Shown piece by piece: positions 14,863 to 23,392 of a stretch of 40,680 nucleotides of DNA; position 1 is the first letter of the stretch; every line of letters begins with the position of its first letter. The stretch comes from a bacterium (GTDB taxonomy: Bacteria; Krumholzibacteriota; Krumholzibacteriia; LZORAL124-64-63), in contig JAHIYU010000021.1 of NCBI GenBank assembly GCA_018814885.1, positions 1 through 40,680 of the forward strand, written 5' to 3'. Made by a program: the position numbers and the translations under genes. Under the pieces are notes generated by a model. It was given only the letters and a program-made list of their open reading frames with translations. It made no database searches and was not told the origin of the DNA.

Positions 14863-15981
14863 ATGACGCGCAAAGTACTGGTCACGGGCGCGGCCGGGTT
14901 CATCGGCCGCAATCTCTGCCTGGCCCTCGGCCGCCTGCCGGACACGGTCGTTCACGGGTTGGACATCGAAGACGACCCCGCCGATCTGGAGGATCTGATC
15001 CGGGAGGTCGATTGGGTCTTCCACCTGGCCGGCGTGAACCGCCCGGAGGATCCCGCCGAATTCCGCGAGGGCAACGTCGATCTGACGTCCCGCCTCCTCG
15101 ATCTGCTGAAGGCCGACGGCCGGCGCGTACCCGTGGTCTTCACCTCCTCGATCCAGGCCGAGCGCGACAATCCCTACGGCGTCAGCAAGAAGGCGGCGGA
15201 GGATATCCTGGCCCGGCACGGCCGGGAAAACGACTCGCCCGTCTTCATCTACCGGCTGCCCAACGTCTTCGGCAAATGGTCGCGGCCCAACTACAACACC
15301 GTGGTGGCGACCCTCTGCCACAACATTTCCCGCGGTCTGCCCGTCCAACTCAGCGACCGATCGAACGTGATCCACTTCTGCTACGTCGACACCGTGGTCC
15401 GCACTTTCATTTCCCTGATGGACAGCGAGGCGTTCGATACCTCGCGGCAATACCACGAGCTGGACGAGACCTTCGAGATCACCCTGGGGGACCTGCACGA
15501 CCTCATCGTCTCGTTCCGCGACGCGCGCGCCCGGGCCATCGTGCCCGATTTCTCGGACGATCTGACGCGCTACATGTACTCGACCTACCTGTCCTTCCTC
15601 GATGCCGGCGATTTCTCCGTCCCGGCCGAGATGAGGACCGACGACCGCGGCTGGCTCTTCGAGCTGGTGCGTTCCCCCGGTTTCGGCCAGATCTTCGTCT
15701 CCCAGACCAGGCCGGGCATCACGCGCGGCGACCACTACCACGACACCAAGGTGGAGAAGTTCTGCGTGATCCGGGGCCGGGGCGTCATCCGGTTGCGCAA
15801 GCTGGGGGAGGAGGAGATCGTCGCGTACGAGGTCTCGGATGAGAAGATCGAGATCGTGGACATCCCGCCCGGCTACACGCATTCCATCGAGAACTGCGGC
15901 GGGCACGACATGATCACCATCTTCTGGGCGAACGAGATCTTCCGGCCCGAGGCTCCGGACACTTACTGGGAGAAGGTCTGA
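14863..15981 (+). CDS. capF: Bifunctional sugar reductase/epimerase (CapF/WbjC)
   Basis: 372 residues in two domains. The N-terminal 240 or so are a short-chain dehydrogenase (VTGAAGFIGRNL, 7-18; YGVSKKAAE with the catalytic Tyr and Lys; FGKWSRPNYNT). The C-terminal 120 are a cupin (GDHYHDTKVEKFCVIRGRG with the metal-binding His pair; YTHSIENCGG). This fusion is diagnostic of CapF, where the cupin epimerises C3 of the CapE product and the dehydrogenase reduces C4, giving UDP-N-acetyl-L-talosamine. The ATG follows GAGGGG closely, four bases after the capE stop. Confidence 0.93.
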   Translation: MTRKVLVTGAAGFIGRNLCLALGRLPDTVVHGLDIEDDPADLEDLIREVDWVFHLAGVNRPEDPAEFREGNVDLTSRLLDLLKADGRRVPVVFTSSIQAERDNPYGVSKKAAEDILARHGRENDSPVFIYRLPNVFGKWSRPNYNTVVATLCHNISRGLPVQLSDRSNVIHFCYVDTVVRTFISLMDSEAFDTSRQYHELDETFEITLGDLHDLIVSFRDARARAIVPDFSDDLTRYMYSTYLSFLDAGDFSVPAEMRTDDRGWLFELVRSPGFGQIFVSQTRPGITRGDHYHDTKVEKFCVIRGRGVIRLRKLGEEEIVAYEVSDEKIEIVDIPPGYTHSIENCGGHDMITIFWANEIFRPEAPDTYWEKV

Positions 15982-15982
15982 C

Positions 15983-17119
15983 GTGGAGAAAATCAAGGTT
16001 CTGACGGTGGTCGGCACGCGCCCCGAGATCATCCGGCTCTCTCGCGTGATGTCCGTGCTGGACGAGGTGACCGAGCATGTCATCGTCCACACCGGCCAGA
16101 ACTACGACTACGAGCTGAACGAGATCTTCTTCGACGAGCTGGGCATCACCAGGCCGGCGATCTTCCTGGATGCCGCGGCCGAGACCGCCGCCGAGACAAT
16201 CGGCAACGTCATCGCCAGGTCGGATGCCGTATTCAAGGCGGAGCGGCCGGACGCGATGCTCGTCCTGGGCGACACCAACAGCGCCCTGTCCGTCATCGCG
16301 GCCAAGCGCCTGAAGATCCCGGTCTTCCACATGGAGGCGGGCAACCGCTGCTTCGACATGCGCGTGCCCGAGGAGATCAATCGTCGCATCGTGGACCACG
16401 TGAGCGACTTCAACCTCACCTACTCGGAGCACGCCCGGCGCTACCTCATCGCCGAGGGCCTGCCGCAGGACCGGATCATCAAGACCGGCTCGCCCATGAA
16501 GGAGGTGCTGGATCACCACGCCGCGGCGATCTCGGCTTCGGACGTGCATGACCGCCTCGGCCTCGCCCGGGGCGCATACTTCACCGTCAGCATGCACCGG
16601 GAGGAGAACGTGGACGACGAGGTCCACCTCGACAGCCTAGTCGACGCCCTGAACGGCGTCGCGGAGAGGTACGACCAGCCCCTGGTCTTCTCCGCCCACC
16701 CGCGGACGAGCAAGCGGCTGGAAGCGCGGGGCCTGAACCTCGATCCCCGGATCCGCGTCATGCCTCCCCTGGGCTTCATCGACTACGTGGCCCTGCAGAA
16801 GGACTCCCGCTGCACCCTCTCGGACAGCGGCACCATCACCGAGGAGTCTTCCATCCTCGGCTTCCCGGCCATCACCATCCGCCAGGCCCACGAGCGGCCG
16901 GAGGGCATGGACGAGGGCGTCCTGGTCATGAGCGGCATCCGCAAGGAGCGGGTCCTGCAGGCGATCGAGCTGACGCTCTCCCAGTTCGAGCGTTTCGGCC
17001 CCTGCCGCATCCCGGACGACTACGACGTGGATCAGGTCTCCTGGAAGGTCGCCAAGATCATCCTGAGCCACATCGATTTCGTGAACCAGAAGATCTGGCT
17101 GAAACGGCTGGACACCTGA
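15983..17119 (+). CDS. capG: UDP-N-acetyl-L-talosamine 2-epimerase (CapG/WbjD)
   Basis: 378 residues, homologous to WecB but of the CapG branch, which completes UDP-N-acetyl-L-fucosamine by 2-epimerisation. Landmarks are VVGTRPEIIRLSRVM, HTGQNYDYELNEIFF, MEAGNRCFDMRVPEEINRR, SMHREENVD, SAHPRTSKR and LSDSGTITEESSILG followed by AHERPEGMD. The start is GTG at 15983, one base after the capF stop, with GGAGAAGG upstream. With wecB the locus has two 2-epimerases that work on different nucleotide sugars, so the polymer probably contains both ManNAc- and L-FucNAc-type residues. Confidence 0.92.
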   Translation: MEKIKVLTVVGTRPEIIRLSRVMSVLDEVTEHVIVHTGQNYDYELNEIFFDELGITRPAIFLDAAAETAAETIGNVIARSDAVFKAERPDAMLVLGDTNSALSVIAAKRLKIPVFHMEAGNRCFDMRVPEEINRRIVDHVSDFNLTYSEHARRYLIAEGLPQDRIIKTGSPMKEVLDHHAAAISASDVHDRLGLARGAYFTVSMHREENVDDEVHLDSLVDALNGVAERYDQPLVFSAHPRTSKRLEARGLNLDPRIRVMPPLGFIDYVALQKDSRCTLSDSGTITEESSILGFPAITIRQAHERPEGMDEGVLVMSGIRKERVLQAIELTLSQFERFGPCRIPDDYDVDQVSWKVAKIILSHIDFVNQKIWLKRLDT

Positions 17120-17163
17120 CGCCGACCGGCGCCGCAGGATCTCATCGCCCGGAGGACTGTACC

Positions 17164-18294
17164 ATGCCATTGCGCGTCGTCATGGCCGAATCGTCGGACA
17201 TCTACCACGATTACCGCGTGCAGAAGGAAGCCGTGTCCCTGGCCGGTTGCGGGTACGACGTGACAGTCCGTGGTTTCCGCGGCGCGTGGCAGGCGCCGGC
17301 GGGTCAGACCTTCCCCTTCCGCCTGTACACCTTGCCGGTGTTTTCCCGCAGGTACAGGTTCCTCCGCAACCTGGCCGGGCTGGTGAACGTGGCCATCATC
17401 AATCTCATCCTGCTCTTCACGCGCGCGGATTTCTATCACGCCCACAATACCATGTTCCTGGTCGGCATGTACCTGTCGAGCAGGCTGCACGGGGGGCGGT
17501 TCGTCTACGACGCACACGAGGTGCAATGGGAAGCCTCGCGGCTGGCGGCCTGGCTCGAAGCGCGGTTCATCCACGAGGCCGAGGGATTGATCAACGCCTC
17601 CCAGGGGCGGGCGCGGGCGGTTGGCGAGCGGTTCGGTATCCCGCTGGAACGGTTCACCATCGTCTCCAACTATCCCCGGCTCGAGGGGGAGCAGCCGGCG
17701 CCGACCGCCGCCCGCGAAGAGGGGCCGCTGCGGATGATCTTCAGCGGAGGCTACAACCTGAACGGGAATCGTCTCGATCTCCTGCTCGAAGCCTTGCGCC
17801 GGGTACCGGGCGTCGACCTGTATCTGCTGGCCTTCGGCTACCAGGACAGCGAGGAGGTCCTCAAGCGCAAGGTCGACGAACTGGGGCTCCAGGACAGGGT
17901 CCGTTTCGTGCCTCTGGTCAATCCCAGCGAGGTCATCCCCACCATCTCCCGATACGACGTGGCGGTGAACCTGCTGACCAACCCCTTCGACGAACTCAAC
18001 GTCCGTTACTGCAGCACCAACAAGATGTACGAGTACCTCGCCGCGGGTCTGCCCATCCTGAGCTCAGATCTCGATGCCTTCGTCGAGGAGTTCGTCGAAC
18101 CGGGCGCCGCCGTCGCCGTGGACGCCGACGACGTGGAATCCATCGTCAAGGGCTTGCATGCGCTGACCGATAACCCTGATGACCTGCCGGTCATGAAGGA
18201 CAAGGCCAGGGAGCTGTCGCGTACGCGCTACAACTGGGGAACACAGGAAGAGAAGTTGCTAGAGATGTACAGGGACCTCGCCCGGAACGGTTGA
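17164..18294 (+). CDS. Family 4-type glycosyltransferase
   Basis: 376 residues with a GT-B, GT4-like fold. The N-terminal half has YHAHNTMFLVG and FVYDAHEVQWE; the C-terminal donor domain has MIFSGGYNLNGNRLDLLLEAL, FVPLVNPSEVIPTISRYDVAVNLL and the terminal CSTNKMYEYLAAGLPILSSD, which replaces the usual E-x7-E motif with the NK-x-YEY variant seen in capsular GT4 enzymes. A good ribosome site (GGAGG, 7 bases) precedes the ATG. It probably adds a sugar to the lipid-linked repeat unit on the cytoplasmic face; donor and linkage cannot be predicted. The WecG/TagA-like gene begins 44 bases downstream. Confidence 0.85.
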   Translation: MPLRVVMAESSDIYHDYRVQKEAVSLAGCGYDVTVRGFRGAWQAPAGQTFPFRLYTLPVFSRRYRFLRNLAGLVNVAIINLILLFTRADFYHAHNTMFLVGMYLSSRLHGGRFVYDAHEVQWEASRLAAWLEARFIHEAEGLINASQGRARAVGERFGIPLERFTIVSNYPRLEGEQPAPTAAREEGPLRMIFSGGYNLNGNRLDLLLEALRRVPGVDLYLLAFGYQDSEEVLKRKVDELGLQDRVRFVPLVNPSEVIPTISRYDVAVNLLTNPFDELNVRYCSTNKMYEYLAAGLPILSSDLDAFVEEFVEPGAAVAVDADDVESIVKGLHALTDNPDDLPVMKDKARELSRTRYNWGTQEEKLLEMYRDLARNG

Positions 18295-18338
18295 CGCCTC
18301 CGGGGCCCCGTACGGACGGAGCGGCGAAACGGAAAGAC

Positions 18339-19169
18339 ATGCATCCGGATCTCGATCGGTTCAACATACAGAACTACGACCTCTTCGACGTGAAGGTCAC
18401 GGCGTTCGACACGCCCGACCTGATGCGCTTCTTCGAGGCCTGCATAGAGGAGGGCGGGCAGGCCGTCTGCTACGGCTACAGCCTGACCGTTTTTGAGAGA
18501 TTCGTTCACATGCCGCAGCTCCCGAAAATCGCCAACAGGTTCGAGATCATGGCTCCGGAGGGCCGGGGCTTCTATCTGTTGTGGCGCATGTTCGGCGTGC
18601 CCCTGCGGTCGGACGATTCCTTGCCCGAGATAACCGAGTCGCTGCTCGAGCTGGCAGACGCCCGCGGATTCTCGGTCATGCTGTTCGGTACCGACGAAGT
18701 TTCGAACCGGATCGCCTCCGACCACATTCGAGCCCGCTTCCCCGGGGCGAAGGTCCTGCCAGGCATGCACGGGTTCTACCGTCCCGAAGAAGAACAGGCC
18801 GTGGTGAGGTTGATCAACGAGCGCAATCCCAACATCCTCCTGATCGGCATGTCATCGCCCAAGAAGGAGGAGTTCGTGCATCGCTATCGGCATGAGCTGA
18901 AGGCCTCCGTACTGGCTCCCGTCGGTGGCACCATCGATATCCTGGCCGGCAAGACAAAGCCGATCCCGCGGCTCGTAAAGAAGCTCAGCCTAACCTGGCT
19001 CTATCGTTTCTTCCAGGAGCCGAGACGTCTGTACGATCTTCTCTTCGCAGCAGGTCTGAGGGTGCTCTTCGGACTCATCCCGCGGCTGTTTTGGGAGTCG
19101 GTGGTGCGTAGGAACGATTCCTTCTCGATCCCGGACTACTACACCCGCAAGGGGAAACGGAAGGGCTAG
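18339..19169 (+). CDS. WecG/TagA/CpsF-family glycosyltransferase, divergent
   Basis: 276 residues, GT26 family, whose members transfer ManNAc or ManNAcA to polyprenyl-linked sugars. The C-terminal half is clear: GMSSPKKEEFVHRYR, APVGGTIDILAGKTKPIPR and LTWLYRFFQEPRRL match the family. The N-terminal catalytic region is altered: the conserved Asp of the DG-x-G motif is Glu in APEGRGF (E74), and the T-x-N motif is replaced by GYSLT. A hydrophobic helix near the C-terminus (LLFAAGLRVLFGLIPRLFW) suggests membrane association, as in TagA. The ATG at 18339 has GGAAAG upstream; a TTG at 18291 would add 16 residues. UDP-ManNAc from WecB would be the natural donor. Confidence 0.78.
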   Translation: MHPDLDRFNIQNYDLFDVKVTAFDTPDLMRFFEACIEEGGQAVCYGYSLTVFERFVHMPQLPKIANRFEIMAPEGRGFYLLWRMFGVPLRSDDSLPEITESLLELADARGFSVMLFGTDEVSNRIASDHIRARFPGAKVLPGMHGFYRPEEEQAVVRLINERNPNILLIGMSSPKKEEFVHRYRHELKASVLAPVGGTIDILAGKTKPIPRLVKKLSLTWLYRFFQEPRRLYDLLFAAGLRVLFGLIPRLFWESVVRRNDSFSIPDYYTRKGKRKG

Positions 19170-19192
19170 CGCGGCGGTCCGGCCGCCCGCGC
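19169..19192 (+). terminator. GC-rich intergenic hairpin
   Basis: GCGCGGCGG (19169-19177) and CCGCCCGCGC (19183-19192) form a strong stem with one bulged base and a five-base loop right at the end of the TagA-like gene. No T-tract follows, so it may attenuate or protect the transcript rather than terminate it. Confidence 0.35.
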
Positions 19193-19225
19193 CACGGGGT
19201 TCATCAAACCTGAGGAGTACTTGTC

Positions 19226-19963
19226 TTGATCTACGTTGTGCTGGGAATGCACAAGTCTGGTACGACACTGATATCGCAGATCCTCCACCATTCGGGCATA
19301 AACATGGTCGACGATCTGGACGAGTCGATCTCGTATGACAAGGGTAACAAGTACGAGCGGCAGACCATTCTCCACCTGAACATGGAGATCCTGGGCGTGC
19401 GGGATTACCAGGTGATCGATCTCGCAGCCCCGACACGACTGGAGATCTCGGCGGATCAGCAGGCGCGGATGAACCGGATCGTGAAGGACAACGCCGCCCG
19501 GTACGGGGATTGGGGCTTCAAGGATCCGCGTACCTGTCTGGTCTATCCGCTGTGGAGCAAGTCCCTGCCCGAGCACAAGGTGATCGTGGTCTACCGTCAT
19601 CCCAGCCAGCTCTGGAAGCGTTTCGCCGGACACAGCCTGCTCGGCAGCTACAAGATGCCCTTTTCCGCATGGAAGTACATGATTCGCTGGCACGAACATA
19701 ACATGAATATTCTCAGATACTTGCGTTCGACTTCGTGTGAATACCTGGTTCTCTCGTACTCGGAACTGATGCAGAGCGACGAGGAGTTCGAGCGATTGCA
19801 GCGATTCGTGGGCCGTAAACTCGTTGACCGCCGCCGCAAGGATCTCTTCCGCAGTCGCAACCGCGCCAATCTCCTGCTCATGGTTGCCGAGAGGATGTTG
19901 AAATGGAACCGCGGCCTCAGCGTGGACGAGATCCTGGCGAGACTCGATGAGTATCGCCGGTGA
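19226..19963 (+). CDS. Sulfotransferase-like protein
   Basis: 245 residues of the PAPS-dependent sulfotransferase fold. The 5'-phosphosulfate loop is GMHKSGTTL at residues 7-15, and the 3'-phosphate site appears as VVYRHPSQLWKRF. Placement inside the polysaccharide cluster suggests sulfation of the glycan or its lipid-linked precursor, although some members of this fold have other substrates. The start is TTG with GAGGAG about 8 bases upstream; no ATG lies before the P-loop. The last third is A/T-richer than the upstream sugar genes. It is probably the last gene of the wecB-capEFG unit, because a strong promoter follows at 20000. Confidence 0.8.
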   Translation: MIYVVLGMHKSGTTLISQILHHSGINMVDDLDESISYDKGNKYERQTILHLNMEILGVRDYQVIDLAAPTRLEISADQQARMNRIVKDNAARYGDWGFKDPRTCLVYPLWSKSLPEHKVIVVYRHPSQLWKRFAGHSLLGSYKMPFSAWKYMIRWHEHNMNILRYLRSTSCEYLVLSYSELMQSDEEFERLQRFVGRKLVDRRRKDLFRSRNRANLLLMVAERMLKWNRGLSVDEILARLDEYRR

Positions 19964-19999
19964 TGCAGGTGGGAGTTCCTGGCGCTCCGTAGCTCTGCC

Positions 20000-20028
20000 T
20001 TGACACCCTAACTGTATGTTGTTATACT
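20000..20028 (+). promoter_or_regulatory. Near-consensus sigma-70 promoter with extended -10
   Basis: TTGACA (20000-20005) is separated by 17 bases from TATACT (20023-20028). This matches 11 of 12 consensus bases with ideal spacing, plus a TG at the extended -10 position (20020-20021). It is the best promoter in the window and should drive the export and assembly genes from 20258 onward, starting near 20035. Confidence 0.75.
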
Positions 20029-20257
20029 GATTACTCTCTTGAACAGCTTTTCTTCCTTCACTCCAACTCCGGGAGTCAGGTACGAGTTCTTGCTAAAGCA
20101 TGTCATAGCCGTGACGATGGCATAGATGTGGCAAGAGATGTATTTTGTTCCCGGGGCTTGACATCCCCTTCCGGCGACGCAGGGGGCGTGCTTCGGCCGT
20201 CGTGCTTGGCGCCCCGCATAGCCCAGTCGGGTTCGATGGAGTGAGGACGTACCTAAA
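20029..20257 (+). other. Long untranslated leader of the export operon
   Basis: About 220 bases separate the predicted transcription start from the first gene. No reading frame here is convincing. The first half is A/T-rich; the second half is GC-rich and can fold, with GGGGCG (20183-20188) pairing with CGCCCC (20210-20215) and a smaller CCGGGG...CCCC stem just upstream. I do not recognise a known riboswitch or a JUMPstart/ops element. Confidence 0.35.
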
Positions 20258-20980
20258 TTGAGCAAGATTATGTCAGCCATGCGCAAGAAGTCGGGGCAGG
20301 GACTCGATCTTGAGTTCAAGCTAAAGACCCTCGACAGCGGGGATCTGTTTCCCAAGCCGCCAGGGGCGCAGATGGCGGAGTTCGAACGTCTCGCCAACTC
20401 CATGATAGCGATGCTCGGTGGCGCATCGGGGATTGTGGTCACCTTCGCGAGTTCCATCAAGGGCGAAGGAAACAGCTATGTTTCCTTCAACGTAGCCCGA
20501 CATCTCTCGATTATCCTCGACGTGCGCGTGGCCTGGATCGACGCCAACTTCATCTCGCCGCTCAGGAAACCCATCGACAGCCCTGTGGATTTCAGGAACC
20601 TTCTGCTGGATCCGCAGCTCGCCGACAAGCTGAAAGGAACCGGTCAAATGGCCGTTATTCCTCACGGTAACCGGCCAATGAAGCAAACGGATATCCTGCT
20701 CAGCAACCGTTACCTGGATCTTCTGGAACAGTTGAACAAGGACTTCGCCTTCACGATCATCGATGCGCCCCCGATCACGCAGTCCATCGATGTAGGGCAT
20801 ATCGCCAAGCCGACAGCCGGTCTGGTGATCGTCGTTGAAACCCGGCGGCTCAAGCACGAGATCATCCTGCGCAACATCGAGGACATGCGTAACCAGGGCG
20901 TCAACGTGATCGGTACCGTTCTGAACAAGCGGACCTTCGACATACCCGATTTTCTCTACCGGAGAATCGTCGGCGTGTGA
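20258..20980 (+). CDS. BY-kinase/CpsD-like protein with degenerate Walker A
   Basis: 240 residues, related to the cytoplasmic ATPase domain of bacterial tyrosine kinases (CpsD, CapB, the Wzc C-terminus), which control polymerisation and export. The fold is recognisable: Walker A region ASSIKGEGNSYVSFNVA, Walker A' VAWIDANF (D95) and Walker B FTIIDAPP (D169). The invariant Lys of GEGKS is Asn (N72), and the following Ser/Thr is Tyr (Y74). There is no C-terminal tyrosine cluster. It is probably not an active kinase and may act as a scaffold for the separate Wzz protein at 21958. The start is TTG at 20258; an ATG at 20270 is an alternative. The stop overlaps a GTG in the wza frame. Confidence 0.8.
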   Translation: MSKIMSAMRKKSGQGLDLEFKLKTLDSGDLFPKPPGAQMAEFERLANSMIAMLGGASGIVVTFASSIKGEGNSYVSFNVARHLSIILDVRVAWIDANFISPLRKPIDSPVDFRNLLLDPQLADKLKGTGQMAVIPHGNRPMKQTDILLSNRYLDLLEQLNKDFAFTIIDAPPITQSIDVGHIAKPTAGLVIVVETRRLKHEIILRNIEDMRNQGVNVIGTVLNKRTFDIPDFLYRRIVGV

Positions 20981-21120
20981 GTACCCAAGTCGTCGGTACG
21001 GGAAGCCCGGCGAAAGAGATCTTGATGGTTGCCGCCCGACAAATCGGGGGACATTATAGCAGCCGGTGGCCCGTTGGATCCAGACGCCCGCTCGCTCGTC
21101 CGTGTTCGGCAAGGAGGCTC

Positions 21121-21939
21121 GTGATCTTGCTCGGCTCAGCCACTCAACCCGAAAATGCCGTACGGCAAGTCTGGCGGCTGGCTCTCCCGGCCCTTTTCCT
21201 GGTGTCTGCCGGTATCTGCCTGACGGCCGGTGGCTGTGCCTCCAGCAGTTTCCGTTCTGTGAACACTGAGATGCAGCCGTTCACGCCGGAGGAACAGCTG
21301 GCATGGGACCAGGCGAGCACCGCCGAGTACCGAATGCACAAGGGCGATGTCTTCGATGTCCTTTTCGAATATTATCCGGATATGGATCAGATCAGAATGA
21401 TAGTATTGCCGGACGGGCGAGTCGCCCTGCCTCATATCGATAGGACGATGGCTGTCGGTCTGACCATCAGCCAGCTGGACAGCGCGATCACCAGCAGATA
21501 CGCCGAAGAGTATCTCGACCCTGAACTCTCCATCGTGATCAGGGAATTCGGCGAACTCAGCGTGTACGTGCTGGGAGAGGTTTTCAAACCCGGTTCCGTG
21601 ATCCTGCAGCGCGAGAACGCAAGCGTGTTGCAGGCGGTGGCCGAAGCCGGCGGCTTCACAGAAGACGCCTCGATGAGCGAAGTGCTGCACGTGCGTATCA
21701 CGCCGGAGGGGTATCAGTACCGTCACCTGGACCTCTCACATCTCGAGAAACGGGCCTTCATGGCGCCGGAAATCTACGATCTGCAACCCTACGACGTCAT
21801 CTACGTGCCGCAGTCCGCCATGGGAGACTTCTCGTTCTTCAGGAGGACCATGCTGGCCGGCGTGCTGTCTGTGGGCGATCTCTTCTGGGATATCTATGCC
21901 ATCACGAACATCGACAAGATCGATCGGCTCGTCAGGTAG
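21121..21939 (+). CDS. wza: Wza-type polysaccharide export lipoprotein
   Basis: 272 residues. I chose the GTG at 21121 because AAGGAGG lies directly upstream and the signal sequence then has normal form: a positively charged start, a hydrophobic core, and lipobox TAGGC with lipidated Cys39. The frame is open back to a GTG at 20977, which would give an implausibly long leader. The mature part has the Poly_export domain (YRMHKGDVFDVLFEY, IVLPDGRVALPHID) followed by one SLBB domain (VYVLGEVFKPGSVIL, VLQAVAEAGGF) and a C-terminal helix region. It forms the outer-membrane pore for the polymer together with the Wzz protein encoded next. It has one SLBB domain, unlike the larger E. coli Wza. Confidence 0.9.
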   Translation: MILLGSATQPENAVRQVWRLALPALFLVSAGICLTAGGCASSSFRSVNTEMQPFTPEEQLAWDQASTAEYRMHKGDVFDVLFEYYPDMDQIRMIVLPDGRVALPHIDRTMAVGLTISQLDSAITSRYAEEYLDPELSIVIREFGELSVYVLGEVFKPGSVILQRENASVLQAVAEAGGFTEDASMSEVLHVRITPEGYQYRHLDLSHLEKRAFMAPEIYDLQPYDVIYVPQSAMGDFSFFRRTMLAGVLSVGDLFWDIYAITNIDKIDRLVR

Positions 21940-21957
21940 GGGAAGGACTGGATCGAA

Positions 21958-23373
21958 ATGCAGGCAGGTAGTCCAGAGCAAGGTACAACGGCTCCTTCGT
22001 CGGGCAGCGATCTGGAGCTCAAGTTCCTGTTGTCCCTGCTCATCAGGCGGCGTTGGATCATACTGGGCGTGGCATTGCCGATCATCCTGGTCTCCGCCTT
22101 CGTGACCTTGAGAGCCACCGACAAAACAACCGCCAAGGCCAGGCTCATGATCATCGGCCGACAGCCGGAGACGCCGGATTTCTTGCAAGGGACCATCAAC
22201 TGGGACATGGAGTTGAGTTCGGCCGCGCAGGTCGTCATGAGCTTGCCGGTTGCGAGAATGGCCGCAGGTGCGCTCTTCGACAGCGTGTCGGTGATGTCCG
22301 GTGCGGATCCGACCTTCCCCGTCTTCAATTCGGTCGATGACGTCCTGATGACGCTGGCGGGTGAAGTCGATTGCACACAGGTCGGGGAATCCAACATCCT
22401 CGCCATCACCTACTCGCACATCCACAGTGGATACGCCCTGGCCGTGGTCGAGCATATCATCGATGCCTACATGAGTTTCAGCATCAAGTCGCAGCAGAAT
22501 CTGCCGGCCGTGGAGTACTACACGGATCAAATCGAGAACCTGCACGTCGAGATCGACACCCTGTTCCAGCATCGCGTGGATATCGTGAACAAAGCGGGAG
22601 TGGCAGCGCTGGCCGGCAACACGTCGGCGATCATGCACCAGATCCGGCAGCTGGAAACGAGCATGCTCTCCATCCGATCCGAGCGGAAGGCCCTCGAAGC
22701 GAGGATGGAGGATATCGAGGACGCCATCCTGAACGATCCCAGCTATTTGCCGACTTCGAGCACGGGAGCGTATTCACAAACCCTGAAAAAACGCGCCGAT
22801 GAGCTCCTCACCGAACTCGCCGATCTTCGCAGCCGGTTGCAGGAAGGGTCGGGCAGGATCACCAACAAGGAGAAACAGCTGGGGGAAGTCTGGAAAGAGA
22901 TCAGCCGCGAACGCGACTATTACCTGCGCGGCCTCCTGATCGAGATTAACGAGCTGACCCAGCGGGAGAATTCCTTCCGGGAGAGCATACTGGCACAGGA
23001 AGCACAACTGGAGGACTATCCGGACGTGCAACGCCGTATCGAGGCTATCGACGTGCAGATCAAGTCCCAGCTGGACCTTCTGGAAACCCTGGAGATGAAG
23101 CGCGGCGAGGTGAAGTTGAAAGCCGGGGCCGATATACGCGTCAGCAATATCTTCCGGCTGGACGAGCCGTTCATCACGATGTCTCTGGTGGGCAGCAAGA
23201 AATCGATCTATCTGGCTACGGCGGCCCTGCTGGCCATGGTCTTGGGGCTCATCACCGGTTGGTTCGTCGACAACCAAGATCACCGCATCTACGACCGCTC
23301 CCAGGCCGTCCAGGCCCTCAATGTCCCTGTTCTCGGGTCAATATCCACCGATCCCGCCGATTCGGGATCGTGA
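21958..23373 (+). CDS. wzz: Wzz/GumC-type chain-length and export protein
   Basis: 471 residues of the polysaccharide co-polymerase family. Two membrane segments (about 33-52 and 418-437) flank a long periplasmic part with extensive coiled coil (about 185-390). The N-terminal Wzz domain is recognisable from LELKFLLSLLIRRRWII. No kinase domain is fused at the C-terminus; the degenerate kinase-like protein at 20258 may be its cytoplasmic partner. It probably sets chain length and bridges to Wza. The ATG is 18 bases after the wza stop, with AAGGA about 10 bases upstream. The tail after the second membrane helix is short and lacks Tyr-rich sequence. Confidence 0.9.
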   Translation: MQAGSPEQGTTAPSSGSDLELKFLLSLLIRRRWIILGVALPIILVSAFVTLRATDKTTAKARLMIIGRQPETPDFLQGTINWDMELSSAAQVVMSLPVARMAAGALFDSVSVMSGADPTFPVFNSVDDVLMTLAGEVDCTQVGESNILAITYSHIHSGYALAVVEHIIDAYMSFSIKSQQNLPAVEYYTDQIENLHVEIDTLFQHRVDIVNKAGVAALAGNTSAIMHQIRQLETSMLSIRSERKALEARMEDIEDAILNDPSYLPTSSTGAYSQTLKKRADELLTELADLRSRLQEGSGRITNKEKQLGEVWKEISRERDYYLRGLLIEINELTQRENSFRESILAQEAQLEDYPDVQRRIEAIDVQIKSQLDLLETLEMKRGEVKLKAGADIRVSNIFRLDEPFITMSLVGSKKSIYLATAALLAMVLGLITGWFVDNQDHRIYDRSQAVQALNVPVLGSISTDPADSGS

Positions 23374-23392
23374 TCCACGGAGTGGCCAGGAC

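Noticed and set aside
20158..20186. A second promoter starting with TTGACA at 20158
   Set aside because: The region 17 bases downstream is AGGGGG, with no -10 box at 16-19 bases spacing.
20150..20220. Cyclic-di-GMP or other known riboswitch in the export operon leader
   Set aside because: Stems can be drawn, but the conserved core sequences of riboswitch classes I know are not present.
20977..21120. Upstream GTG start for wza overlapping the kinase-like gene stop
   Set aside because: It would put nearly 50 extra residues before the lipoprotein signal; the GTG at 21121 has a far better ribosome site and gives a normal lipoprotein leader.
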